Positions 54,869 to 63,420 of a stretch of 64,000 nt of DNA are shown here, piece by piece. This DNA is from Burkholderiaceae bacterium DAT-1. GTDB taxonomy: Bacteria > Pseudomonadota > Gammaproteobacteria > Burkholderiales > Chitinimonadaceae. The position numbers and the translations under genes are program-made. Where the stretch lies: NCBI GenBank assembly GCA_019084025.1, contig JAHRBI010000002.1, positions 62,001-126,000 on the forward strand. The letters are read 5' to 3'. Position 1 is the first letter of the stretch, and every line of letters begins with the position of its first letter. Under the pieces are notes generated by a model. The model did not search any database and had not been told where the DNA came from. It saw only the letters and a list, made by a program, of their open reading frames with translations.

Positions 54869-56491
54869 ATGCGCAATGTCACGAATCTGGAGCATGTAAA
54901 CGTGGGTGTGGGTCAACAAAGTGCGGAGTCTGCACTGCCATCAGAGGGGCAATCGATTTTGCGTCACCTGATGCGCATGCTTGCGTATCTGCCGATGATC
55001 GTGGCAATCGTCATGTTTCTTGAGGGCTTTGTGCTGGGGTTTTCCACGCCCGATCAGGGGGAACATGCCTCACCTGCGCTTGCGGTGACTGCGAGCATGG
55101 TTGTTCAGCTCTGTATCAGTGCAAGCAGTTTTATCCTGCTTGCCGCGCTGTTCAGGATGGCATGGGATACGCGCATTCACATGAGTCGGCGTACGCGTAT
55201 CCTGTTCGTGAGTGTGCGCTATGTGCTTGCACTGCTGGCCTTGATTTTTGCACTGAAAGTCGTCATTCCACTCTGGCCGATTCATGCCGCAGCCAAAACG
55301 GCGAGTCTGGGATTTTGTTCGGTCCTGCTCGGTACGATGGTGGCCTACGATCTCGCGATGCTGCGCAGTCGGACCGTGCGGGATGCATGGTGGCGGCGCC
55401 TCGTCAGACTCGCCATTTTGCTGGGCTGGAATGTCACCGTGATCATGCTGACGGTGGCCATTGCCATCCATACCATGACCGGTGATGCTGCATCGTTTTC
55501 ACACGAAAAATTCCCCGCAGCAGTCATGTGGATTGCGCTGTGGGCGAATGCACTGTGGGCAACCGGGATTGTATTTGCCACGGCATTCTGGTGGGCTTAT
55601 CGATGGCGCGAACAATATCGCAATTACTGGGGCGCCTTGCTGTTCCTTGCGCTATTGGCTGCAACACGCCTGTTTAATGCGTGGGCAATTCATATTTTGT
55701 CGTATAACGTCGGTTTTGATGCGCGTGCGGCAGAGAATGGCGTCAGCACCCTGGAATCGCTGATCTATGGTATCGCGTTTACCTGGGTATCCGTGATTGC
55801 CGTGTCGTCCTCCGCACGTCTCAGAAATCGCGACGATCAGCTGGAAATTGCGCGTCTCGAAGCGGATAATCTGCGTGAGCGCGAAGCGAGAACGGCTGCG
55901 GAGGCCGAGCTCAAGGTTCTGCAGGCACAGATCGAACCGCATTTTCTGTTTAATACACTGGGTGCATTACGGCAGCAGGCGGAAGAACGTGCGCCTGATG
56001 CTGCTTTATTGGCCGGACAGCTGATCCGATTTCTTCGGGGCAGCATGGATAGCATTCGCCGCCCCTTGATGCCGTTGTCGGAAGAGTTCGGCATTGTTCG
56101 CGACTATCTGGGGGTGATGAAGTTACGCATGGGCGATCGCCTTGCGTTCGAACTGAATCTGGCCGCCGACGTGGCGGATATCGAAGTGCCTCCGTTAATG
56201 TTGCTGACGCTGGTCGAAAATGCCATTAAACATGGTGTTGAACCTAAAGTCGGTGCTTCGGTTGTTGCTGTTTCAGCCAGAATCCATGAAGATCGTCTCG
56301 TGATAGAGGTCGCCGATACCGGTGTCGGGCTGGGTGCATCTTCCAGCCATCAGGGGGTTGGGCTGGCCAATATCCGTGAACGACTGCATTTGCGTTATGG
56401 CGGTAACGCCCGCCTGATTCTGGGGGCGAACGAACCCGAAGGATTTATTGCCAGCCTGGACATTCCCGTCGCTCAGTTGCGCGCGGGGTAG
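54869..56491 (+). CDS. LytS-type sensor histidine kinase (complete)
   Basis: A 540-residue membrane kinase with about eight hydrophobic segments (roughly residues 30-320), then a coiled coil and a His_kinase domain (PF06580). The phospho-acceptor His is in QIEPHFLFNTLG, the N-box is LVENAIKHG and the G-boxes are DTGVGLG and GVGLANIRERL, so all catalytic elements are present. A LytTR response regulator follows 50 bp downstream. ATG at 54869 is chosen; earlier in-frame starts overlap the clpB control region. The signal sensed is unknown. Confidence 0.85.
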   Translation: MRNVTNLEHVNVGVGQQSAESALPSEGQSILRHLMRMLAYLPMIVAIVMFLEGFVLGFSTPDQGEHASPALAVTASMVVQLCISASSFILLAALFRMAWDTRIHMSRRTRILFVSVRYVLALLALIFALKVVIPLWPIHAAAKTASLGFCSVLLGTMVAYDLAMLRSRTVRDAWWRRLVRLAILLGWNVTVIMLTVAIAIHTMTGDAASFSHEKFPAAVMWIALWANALWATGIVFATAFWWAYRWREQYRNYWGALLFLALLAATRLFNAWAIHILSYNVGFDARAAENGVSTLESLIYGIAFTWVSVIAVSSSARLRNRDDQLEIARLEADNLREREARTAAEAELKVLQAQIEPHFLFNTLGALRQQAEERAPDAALLAGQLIRFLRGSMDSIRRPLMPLSEEFGIVRDYLGVMKLRMGDRLAFELNLAADVADIEVPPLMLLTLVENAIKHGVEPKVGASVVAVSARIHEDRLVIEVADTGVGLGASSSHQGVGLANIRERLHLRYGGNARLILGANEPEGFIASLDIPVAQLRAG

Positions 56492-56541
56492 CGCAGCGAA
56501 CCCATCCAGGATGAATCAGCCAAAATAATACGGAGCATTGA

Positions 56542-57303
56542 ATGAGTCAGGTGTCGATCATGATTGCCGAAGACGAACCCCTGATGCGGGAGCGTCTCCA
56601 GCAGCAGCTCGCCCGATGTTGGCCGGACGCGACAGTCGTCGCGCTGGCGGAAGATGGTCTGAGTGCGCTGCAGGCATTTATCGATCACGAACCGGATATT
56701 GTCTTCCTTGATATCCGCATGCCGGGTATGAATGGAATTGATCTGGCGCGACGGATCGGTGCGGGTGCACATATCATCTTCGTCACAGCATATAACCAGT
56801 ATGCAGTGGAAGCATTTGATGCAGGTGCGGTAGATTACCTGCTCAAACCGGTTGAAGAAGAAAGGCTTGAACGGGCAATCGAGCGTGTTCGCCGCAAATT
56901 GCATCAGCCACCCGCCGATTTGAGCCCCTTACTGGCCACGCTGCGATCAGTCATGCCTCAACCAATCGAGCTGGCATCTACGAAATTGCAGTGGATCAAG
57001 GCAACGGTAGGGCGTCAGATTCGACTGATTCACGTAAATGATGTGTTGTTTTTTCAGTCGGATAGCAAATACACCCGGGTGGTGACGCGTGATGAGGAGG
57101 CGTTTATTCGCACGCCCCTCAAAGAGTTACTTGCAGGCCTGGATCCTGAGCAATTCTGGCAGATTCATCGCGGGACGGTAGTACAGGTAAAATCGATCGC
57201 CTCTGCCGAGCGAATTGATGCGGAGCGAATGGAAGTGCGGATGAAGGGAAGCCTCGAGAAGCTCGTTGTGAGTCGAGCCTTTACCCATTTGTTTCGCGAA
57301 TAG
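56542..57303 (+). CDS. LytTR-type response regulator
   Basis: A 253-residue regulator: receiver domain at about 1-120 (IAEDEPLMRERL; phospho-acceptor Asp in DIVFLDIRMPGMNG; KPVEEERL with the conserved Lys), and a LytTR DNA-binding domain at about 150-250 (ATVGRQIRLIHVNDVLFFQSDSKYT, RTPLKELL). It pairs with the complete LytS-type kinase upstream. It is closely similar to the second regulator in this region, especially in the LytTR block. GGAG lies upstream of the ATG. Confidence 0.9.
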   Translation: MSQVSIMIAEDEPLMRERLQQQLARCWPDATVVALAEDGLSALQAFIDHEPDIVFLDIRMPGMNGIDLARRIGAGAHIIFVTAYNQYAVEAFDAGAVDYLLKPVEEERLERAIERVRRKLHQPPADLSPLLATLRSVMPQPIELASTKLQWIKATVGRQIRLIHVNDVLFFQSDSKYTRVVTRDEEAFIRTPLKELLAGLDPEQFWQIHRGTVVQVKSIASAERIDAERMEVRMKGSLEKLVVSRAFTHLFRE

Positions 57304-57365
57304 GCATCAGGCATATATGACCTTGCAGTTGTGCAAGGTTCGTTTGGAAAGGGGCATATTGCTTC

Positions 57366-58319
57366 ATGAGGCGTAGTGAGGAATGGCGTTGGCCGATGAT
57401 GGCGTGCCTAATGGTCTGCTTTACCGGAAACGTGGTGTATGGCGATGAGAAAAAGCCGGAACCCACGCCTCCTGGAAATGCAGTATCAGGCGTCATTACC
57501 CAGGCAGGTAAAACCGCGGGGACGGCGATCGAAAAAGTGGGGGAGTCTGCTGCACGCCAAACCATAGAACTCGCGCGTTCCCTGATAGATGATTCATCGT
57601 CGAAGGGTGATCTGGATGAGGCTCATTCAATTGTGGTGCGGGGATCGCTATCACTCATGAGTAAATCCTACCGCCAACTCCTTGGCGGGATCAGTGCCTA
57701 CCGCGCCAACCGGTCGCTGGCGCCAAATTCCACGCTTAGATTCTTTGTGAGCGCACAAACGCCGGGCATTGGCCGTGAGCCGCTCATCGTCAGTGTGATC
57801 GGTACCCAGAATTGTTCGATGGATATTCCGGTCGATGATCAGGGCTATTTCATTTCACCGATCGATCCTGTTTGTGAAAAGGAAGATGCCCGCATCTATA
57901 TCAATCGCACGGATCGTCAGTACGAATGGTGGGCGCGTGTCATGTCCTATGATTTGCCGGACAACGCTATGCGCATGGGAGATTTGCGTTTGCAATACCT
58001 GGTTAATCGCTATATCCGGTTTCAGGTCAATGCATTACTGGCTGAACGAAGGGTAGGCGACCGAGATCCGGATTACCCCAAAGATTACGGTTGGTCAGTT
58101 GCCGATAAAGTAGATCGGGCAGTGATTACGGATGGCACGTGGGATGAAAGCATCCCTCACGAAGCGATTTACACGGAAAACAATGGTATTCATTACATGC
58201 ATTTGCCCATGCATAAACGTAATTGGTCAAATGATGCATTGATCCGTTTCTTTGATGCATCTGGCAGACCTGCTTCGCCGCGTATCAATTGGCGTGAGCG
58301 CGATGAAAAGGTGCATTAG
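57366..58319 (+). CDS. Exported protein of unknown function between two LytSR-type systems
   Basis: A 317-residue protein with a signal sequence (WPMMACLMVCFTGNVVYG), a Pro-rich stretch, a helical region (GTAIEKVGESAARQTIELAR) and a larger domain with a beta character. There are two Cys in the middle (NCSMDI, VCEKED), a possible disulfide. No family recognised. Its place between regulator 1 and regulator 2 suggests a periplasmic partner or target of these systems. GAGG lies near the start. Confidence 0.7.
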   Translation: MRRSEEWRWPMMACLMVCFTGNVVYGDEKKPEPTPPGNAVSGVITQAGKTAGTAIEKVGESAARQTIELARSLIDDSSSKGDLDEAHSIVVRGSLSLMSKSYRQLLGGISAYRANRSLAPNSTLRFFVSAQTPGIGREPLIVSVIGTQNCSMDIPVDDQGYFISPIDPVCEKEDARIYINRTDRQYEWWARVMSYDLPDNAMRMGDLRLQYLVNRYIRFQVNALLAERRVGDRDPDYPKDYGWSVADKVDRAVITDGTWDESIPHEAIYTENNGIHYMHLPMHKRNWSNDALIRFFDASGRPASPRINWRERDEKVH

Positions 58320-58394
58320 TATCAGCCGCGAGCGGCAATCATAGGCTGATTGATTGCCAGACAGAATCTGTATTCCACCCCCACAGAATCGACC

Positions 58395-59135
58395 ATGAAA
58401 ATCCTGATTGCCGAAGACGAACCGCTGATGATGGAGCGGCTTCAATCATTGCTGGCGCTGTGCTGGCCGGAGGCTGAAATTGTTGCGGCCTGCCGAGATG
58501 GCATTCTGGCGTGGGAGGCGTTTGTGGCGCACGACCCCGATGTGGCCTTTCTCGATATCCGGATGCCGGGTATGAGTGGATTGGATCTGGCGCGGAGAAT
58601 GATGCCGCATGCGCATATCGTGTTTGTGACGGCCTATGATCAATATGCCGTTGCTGCATTTGATACGGGGGCTGTGGATTATTTGCTCAAGCCGATTGAT
58701 GAGGAGCGCTTGCAGCGTGCGGTTGCCCGGCTGAAAGACAAGTTGGCTTCAGCGCCATCCGATTTATCGGTTGTTCTGAAAGAGTTGCAGGCCAAAATTG
58801 CACCTGAAACAGAGCGCCTGAAATGGATCAAAGCGACTGTTGGCCGGCAGATTCGCCTGCTGCGTGTCGAAGAGATTCTATTTCTGCAGTCAGACACCAA
58901 GTACACCCGTGTGGTGACCAAAGACAGCGAAGCATTTATCCGCACCCCGCTGAAAGAATTGCTGGCGCGCCTTGATCCGGATGAGTTCTGGCAGGTTCAT
59001 CGTGGCACAGTTGTTCAAGTTGGCTTTATCAAAGCGATTGATCGACTGGATGGCGAGCGTCTGGAAATTGTGCTGGACGGCTGTTCGGAACGTCTGCCAG
59101 TCAGCCGTGCATTTGCTCACTTATTTCGCGACTAG
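58395..59135 (+). CDS. Second LytTR-type response regulator
   Basis: A 246-residue paralogue of the first regulator: IAEDEPLMMERLQ, Asp in DVAFLDIRMPGMSGLDLAR, KPIDEERL, then LytTR with ATVGRQIRLLRVEEILFLQSDTKYT and RTPLKELLARLDPDEFWQVHRGTVVQV. The two regulators differ mostly in the receiver and linker, so both probably recognise related sites. It precedes the two split kinase genes, which are its likely partners. ATG at 58395 is preferred to an upstream frame because it gives the standard receiver start. Confidence 0.9.
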   Translation: MKILIAEDEPLMMERLQSLLALCWPEAEIVAACRDGILAWEAFVAHDPDVAFLDIRMPGMSGLDLARRMMPHAHIVFVTAYDQYAVAAFDTGAVDYLLKPIDEERLQRAVARLKDKLASAPSDLSVVLKELQAKIAPETERLKWIKATVGRQIRLLRVEEILFLQSDTKYTRVVTKDSEAFIRTPLKELLARLDPDEFWQVHRGTVVQVGFIKAIDRLDGERLEIVLDGCSERLPVSRAFAHLFRD

Positions 59136-59249
59136 ATTTTATCTCCCCGAATCGCTTACTCATGCCCGTTTTTCCGGCAGTGGTCACCTGCTGACTGCGC
59201 GGAAGGATGATTCCCGTCAAACTGTCTTCATGAAAATACGTAGGAGCGC

Positions 59250-60545
59250 ATGGTGAAGGATGAAGGCAGACCTGACGTCCGGCATTGGCTTTCCCGGCAA
59301 CTTATCAGCATGGCATTGGCTGAACACCGTGATCATCTCACGTGGGGCAAAGCCTCCTTGCGCGATATTCAGCAACCCGCCCTTTTGAGTCTGGATCAGT
59401 GGCTGATTAGCAAGCAGGGTGTGCGCCGGCTATTCACATACGGCGGCTTATGTGACCTGATGTATGTGCTAATTGTGCAAGGCATCATGCATCTTGGCGG
59501 ACGGTGGGTGGGGCTGGGTGACTGGCCTTTGATGCGGTCGGTGCAACAAGCTGCCTGGATTGAGGCGGGCTTCATCTGGGTACTATCGCCATGGTTGATT
59601 GCGCGCTTACTGATATCACACGAGAAATACGCTAGCCGGTTTGCAAGGTGGCGATTCGGGTGTGTGGCAAATCTCCCCGAAGTGCTGCGGTATGTTCGCA
59701 TGCTGATGCCCGTTGCCGTGATCTGGGTGATTTGGCTGATCTGGCCGGTGTTGTGGGCCCTGCTGGGATTGAGTGAAGCGGGGCTGAAGATGGATACCCT
59801 GAGGAACCATGTTCTGGGCGTGGCCATTGTCTGGTGGACAGGGGAGTGCTGGGTGGAGCTGTGCAGTAAAGCGCTACTTTCAGTGCGTACCCGCATTATT
59901 CAGATCGAACGGCAAGCCAATGAGGCACGCGTGACGGCGGTGAATCTGTCACAGCGGCTCAGTGAGGCCCAGCTCAGCGCATTGCAGGCACAGATTGAAC
60001 CCCACTTTCTGTTCAACTCACTGGGTGCTGTGCAGGAGCTTGCACGTATCCACGCACCGGATGCATCCATCCTGACGGCAAAGCTCATCACTTTTCTCCG
60101 TCTGACAACGCAGCAACTGAGATCGGGTAAGGCAACCGTTGCAACAGAAGTCCAGATCGCACAGCACTATCTCGACTTGATGGTGTCGTTGAGCTCAGGC
60201 CAGTTCAGTGGACGAATTCATTTTGAAGCGGGCATGGAAGAGCTGGAGATCAGCCCTGCACTGCTCATCTTTTTGCTGGAAGATGTGCGCAAGCATGGTG
60301 GAATACCGTCGAGCGGCACGCTGGAGATGCATATTCGCACTGAAGGGCATACTGTGCTGATATCGCTGCATATTGCAGCTCAGGGACACACGGAAACGTC
60401 TTCAGATTCTGATTGGCAGCGTGAATTGCCACACCGTCTGAATCAGCGATTCCCGTACGCGCATATTCGACAGCTGAAGCAGCATGCTGACGATACGCTG
60501 CTGCTGATCACCACGCCCATTGCAGGACATCATGATGGTGACTGA
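59250..60545 (+). CDS. LytS-type kinase paralogue with acceptor His but degenerate ATP-binding domain
   Basis: 431 residues with four membrane helices (about residues 60-215), then a His_kinase-type dimerisation region containing QIEPHFLFNSLG with His252. The ATP-binding half is broken: the N-box reads LLEDVRKHG with Asp345 in place of Asn. The DTGVGL and GVGL(A/D)NIRERL boxes, intact in the other kinases nearby, are missing, and the segment after residue 375 is not kinase-like. It is a paralogue of the next gene (shared WLIxxxGxRxL and IxHxKY blocks). It probably cannot use ATP alone but could be phosphorylated by its neighbour. Confidence 0.82.
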   Translation: MVKDEGRPDVRHWLSRQLISMALAEHRDHLTWGKASLRDIQQPALLSLDQWLISKQGVRRLFTYGGLCDLMYVLIVQGIMHLGGRWVGLGDWPLMRSVQQAAWIEAGFIWVLSPWLIARLLISHEKYASRFARWRFGCVANLPEVLRYVRMLMPVAVIWVIWLIWPVLWALLGLSEAGLKMDTLRNHVLGVAIVWWTGECWVELCSKALLSVRTRIIQIERQANEARVTAVNLSQRLSEAQLSALQAQIEPHFLFNSLGAVQELARIHAPDASILTAKLITFLRLTTQQLRSGKATVATEVQIAQHYLDLMVSLSSGQFSGRIHFEAGMEELEISPALLIFLLEDVRKHGGIPSSGTLEMHIRTEGHTVLISLHIAAQGHTETSSDSDWQRELPHRLNQRFPYAHIRQLKQHADDTLLLITTPIAGHHDGD

Positions 60546-61836
60546 ATCCCTCGCTCAGGACGTTCGCGGGCAATCGCGCGTAGTGAATGTACTGATTAGG
60601 CTGGACCGCGGCTTTTCGTGGCTCTGGAACTGTACTTCCCACATCCTGCAGGAAGACGTTGATCGTTTCGAGTACTGGCTTATGCACGCGCATGGCTTCC
60701 GCAAGATCTGGGCGGGTGCGGTGATCGTGAATGTATTGATCATGCTGCTGGTGGCTGGGGTCGCCGAAGTCGCACTTTTGATTCCCATTCCCTGGATACA
60801 GACAAGCGCACCTTCGCTGGTTCCTGTGGCGGGGATTGTCTGCATCGTGGCCATGCCAGCCGTACCCTGGCTGGTATCTGACTTGTGGATCGGCCATCAC
60901 AAATACCATAACGGCTACCTGAAGTTCATGCTCAATGCCCGTCCATTTGCGCGCAAACGTGCGGGATCTGCCCGCGATGCAATGCTATTGCTCGGTTTGA
61001 TTGTGGCGCTTGAGGTGGCGGCCTTTTTAACGATTGGCGCGGCGAAAGCACTGGGTGTTTTACCCAGATTTGAAATGGCCGGGTTTGTACCTGCGTCGCA
61101 TATCATGATCCTGCTGATTTTGCTGGTGCAGGGCGGGGTCACGAATCTGGTTGTGCGTGTGCGCAAAATGATGCTCGCGGGTGAAATCCGTCGGCGCGAG
61201 GCCGAGCTGGATACTGCCCGGCTTCGGCAAAAGCTGGACGAATCACGTCTGCTCCAGCTTCAGGCTCGCATGGATACCGATTTACTGTATTCGGTTTTGA
61301 AGGACATTGCCGCACGCGCTAAGGCTGGATCACCCGAAGCGGCAAGTCTGGCGACCGAGCTGGAAACTTTTCTGCGCCACTGCATGAATCATCTTCGTGG
61401 CGAATATGCCTGCATCGCAGATGAAATCAACATGGTACGGAGCTATCTATCGATCATGCAGCATCGCATGCGAGATCGATTGATACTCGAGTTCGACATT
61501 GCACCGCAGTGGTTACAGCACCGGATTCCATCGGCTATGTTGCTGACGTTGGCTGAAAATGCCATCAAACACGGTATCGAACCGAGTCGGGAAGGTGGAT
61601 CGATCGCAGTCACTGTATATGAGATGGGCAACCAGATTGCGCTCACTGTCTCGGATACCGGTGTCGGTATGAGTGAAATGCCCGGCAGTGGAGTGGGGCT
61701 CGACAATATTCGTGAACGGCTGGCGCTATTATTTGGCGACGCAGCATCGCTGGAGCTACAAGAGGTTGAACCGCATGGATTTCAGGCCACTATCCTGATT
61801 CCATGCGGTGAAGTCGAGGCGCGTATCGCGAGATAA
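60535..61836 (+). CDS. LytS-type kinase paralogue with intact ATP-binding domain but no acceptor His
   Basis: 433 residues, four membrane helices, then a His_kinase-type domain. The box that should read QIEPHFLFN is QARMDTDLLYS, with Asp249 at the His position and Ser for Asn, so it cannot be phosphorylated in the usual way. The ATP-binding boxes are intact: LAENAIKHG with Asn342, DTGVGMS and GVGLDNIRERL. It overlaps the previous gene by 11 bp (AGGA seven bases before the ATG), so the two products are likely made in equal amounts. It looks like the catalytic half of a heterodimeric kinase. Confidence 0.82.
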   Translation: MVTESLAQDVRGQSRVVNVLIRLDRGFSWLWNCTSHILQEDVDRFEYWLMHAHGFRKIWAGAVIVNVLIMLLVAGVAEVALLIPIPWIQTSAPSLVPVAGIVCIVAMPAVPWLVSDLWIGHHKYHNGYLKFMLNARPFARKRAGSARDAMLLLGLIVALEVAAFLTIGAAKALGVLPRFEMAGFVPASHIMILLILLVQGGVTNLVVRVRKMMLAGEIRRREAELDTARLRQKLDESRLLQLQARMDTDLLYSVLKDIAARAKAGSPEAASLATELETFLRHCMNHLRGEYACIADEINMVRSYLSIMQHRMRDRLILEFDIAPQWLQHRIPSAMLLTLAENAIKHGIEPSREGGSIAVTVYEMGNQIALTVSDTGVGMSEMPGSGVGLDNIRERLALLFGDAASLELQEVEPHGFQATILIPCGEVEARIAR

Positions 61837-61839
61837 CGT

Positions 61840-62466
61840 TTATCGCAAATTCGACAGATAAGCGACAACAGCATCTACATCTTCAGGTTTAAGCGAGCCT
61901 ACCACTGCCGACATCGGTGCGAAGATGCGTTCGCCACTACGCGTGCGATAGCGTTCCAGCGAGATTCTCAGGTAATCAGATTGCTGTCCGGCTAAACGCG
62001 GAAAGGTTTCTGCGCCACGCGCTTCCGGGCCATGACACATGGCGCAATTTTGCCGAAAGACCTCCTGTCCTCGCGCAATATTGCCTTTTCCGCCTGCAGG
62101 CATCGGGACTGCATTTGAGAAGTAGTAGACGATTTTGAGTTTTTCATCTTCGCTCAGTGCTTTCACCAGGCCTTCCATAAATTCATTTTTGCGTTGTCCA
62201 TTGGCGAATTTACGAATCTGCGTCAGCAAATAGGCAGGATGCTGACCTGCCAGGTTGGGCACCTCGCCAATTCGGCTATTGCCGTCGCTACCGTGGCAAT
62301 TGGCGCAAAACGATGCAACCTTTTCGCCGGACTTAAGCGCGGACGCACGTGACGCGGCGGTAGCATCAAATGTCTTCAGTTTGTCCAGGTCGGCATCTGC
62401 GGCTGCAAACAGGGCAGAGAACAGCAATAAACTGGCGATCAAACCTTGTAAGAGGCAGCGATTCAT
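61840..62466 (-). CDS. Di-heme cytochrome c (c4-like)
   Basis: A 208-residue exported cytochrome with a signal peptide (LLQGLIASLLLFSALFAAADA) and two c-type haem motifs, FCANCHGSDG near residue 54 and NCAMCHGPEARG near 142, in two similar halves as in cytochrome c4. Met ligands are plausible in the later segments of each half. It is an electron carrier in the periplasm, perhaps for an oxidase. It is divergent from the hemerythrin gene, with a repeated motif in the 162-bp gap. Confidence 0.88.
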   Translation of the reverse strand: MNRCLLQGLIASLLLFSALFAAADADLDKLKTFDATAASRASALKSGEKVASFCANCHGSDGNSRIGEVPNLAGQHPAYLLTQIRKFANGQRKNEFMEGLVKALSEDEKLKIVYYFSNAVPMPAGGKGNIARGQEVFRQNCAMCHGPEARGAETFPRLAGQQSDYLRISLERYRTRSGERIFAPMSAVVGSLKPEDVDAVVAYLSNLR

Positions 62467-62496
62467 GAGCGCAATCCTTTAAATGAAGCCGCCATA

Positions 62497-62599
62497 TTAA
62501 TGACCCTTGGGTGCATCAAATATGATTTGCCTCAAACCATTGCACAAAATCCATTGGGATCACGGTCTCGCGGTGCTCGTTAATACCACTTGGGTGCAT
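62497..62599. repeat. Two direct copies of TTAAT-N5-TTGGGTGCAT between divergent genes
   Basis: Copies at 62497-62516 and 62580-62599, 83 bp apart, each 20 bp with variable 5-bp centres (GACCC and ACCAC). One lies near each of the divergent cytochrome c and hemerythrin genes. The GGGTGCAT half resembles the NsrR (nitric-oxide repressor) half-site, but the match is partial. Confidence 0.55.
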
Positions 62600-62628
62600 A
62601 ATGTGCCGATTGAAGAAAGGAGCACATC

Positions 62629-63150
62629 ATGCTGCCCACCGGTGATCTGGCCACGTTTGATGATCCCATGGCCATTCTGACGGTTTGTCACGGTAATTTA
62701 CGCCGTTACGCCACTTTGACGGCACGTCTGGCCGAATATGTTGATGAGAATGGCTGCGGTGACGAAGCAACCGAAGCTGCAGAGCGGGTGATCCGGTATT
62801 TTGCCGTTGCCGCCAAACAGCATCATCAGGATGAAGAGGATGATTTGTTCCCGGCCTTACGTGCCTTGGACGACCCGTCACTCAGTGCATTGCTGGTTGA
62901 ATTGGAAGTCGAGCATCTGGCGCTCGAACAGCTCTGGATTCCCGTCTACGCATGGTTGCGTCAGGTGGCCGATGGTGTGGCAGACAGTGTGCCAAAGCGA
63001 ATGCTTGATGAGTTTGTCCTGCGTTATCCGGCACATGCGGATCGTGAGGAGCGGGAAGTGTTTCCGCATGCGAGCCGGCTAGATGCGCACACGCTCACTC
63101 GCATTGGTGAGCGTATGTCGCACCGGCGCGGGCTGGCGGTTCAGGCCTGA
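62629..63150 (+). CDS. Hemerythrin domain-containing protein
   Basis: A 173-residue cytoplasmic protein with an extended hemerythrin four-helix bundle. Iron ligands are suggested by the His in ILTVCHGNLRRY, HHQDEEDDLFP (two His and a Glu), VEHLALEQ and YPAHADREEREVFPH. Such proteins bind oxygen or nitric oxide or repair iron-sulfur clusters. AAAGGAGC lies just before the ATG. The repeated GGGTGCAT motif upstream hints at NO control. Confidence 0.85.
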   Translation: MLPTGDLATFDDPMAILTVCHGNLRRYATLTARLAEYVDENGCGDEATEAAERVIRYFAVAAKQHHQDEEDDLFPALRALDDPSLSALLVELEVEHLALEQLWIPVYAWLRQVADGVADSVPKRMLDEFVLRYPAHADREEREVFPHASRLDAHTLTRIGERMSHRRGLAVQA

Positions 63151-63175
63151 GTGATCCGTATGACACGGCAAATGC

Positions 63176-63415
63176 TTAGCTTTTGCCGATCCAGATCACC
63201 CGGCGCAGATCGGGTGCGCACGCGCTTGCACATCCGCCGCACCCCTTGGCGCACCCGGATGTTTCCGCTTGCTCGATACGCAGGCGACCCCGGGCGGCCA
63301 GCGGTGCCAGCGCGAGTTGCACCTGTTCGCTGTTGAGTCCCACGGTGGCCGCCAGATCGGCCAGTAGCATACTCTTGCGAGACTCAAGCTGATTGCGGAT
63401 TTGAGCCAGAATCAT
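63176..63415 (-). CDS. feoC: FeoC-like iron-sulfur regulator
   Basis: A 79-residue protein with an N-terminal winged-helix-like part (MILAQIRNQLESRKSMLLAD) and a Cys-rich loop (SGCAKGCGGCASACA) that in FeoC binds an iron-sulfur cluster. It aligns with the E. coli FeoC start when begun at 63415; a GTG at 63424 overlapping the feoB stop (GTGA) is the alternative. It follows feoB and probably controls or stabilises it. Confidence 0.82.
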   Translation of the reverse strand: MILAQIRNQLESRKSMLLADLAATVGLNSEQVQLALAPLAARGRLRIEQAETSGCAKGCGGCASACAPDLRRVIWIGKS

Positions 63416-63420
63416 GGGGA

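Noticed and set aside
54635-54919. A 94-residue minus-strand frame between clpB and the first kinase.
   Set aside because: It overlaps the clpB ribosome site and start, includes the sigma-32-like promoter sequence, and has no good ribosome site of its own.
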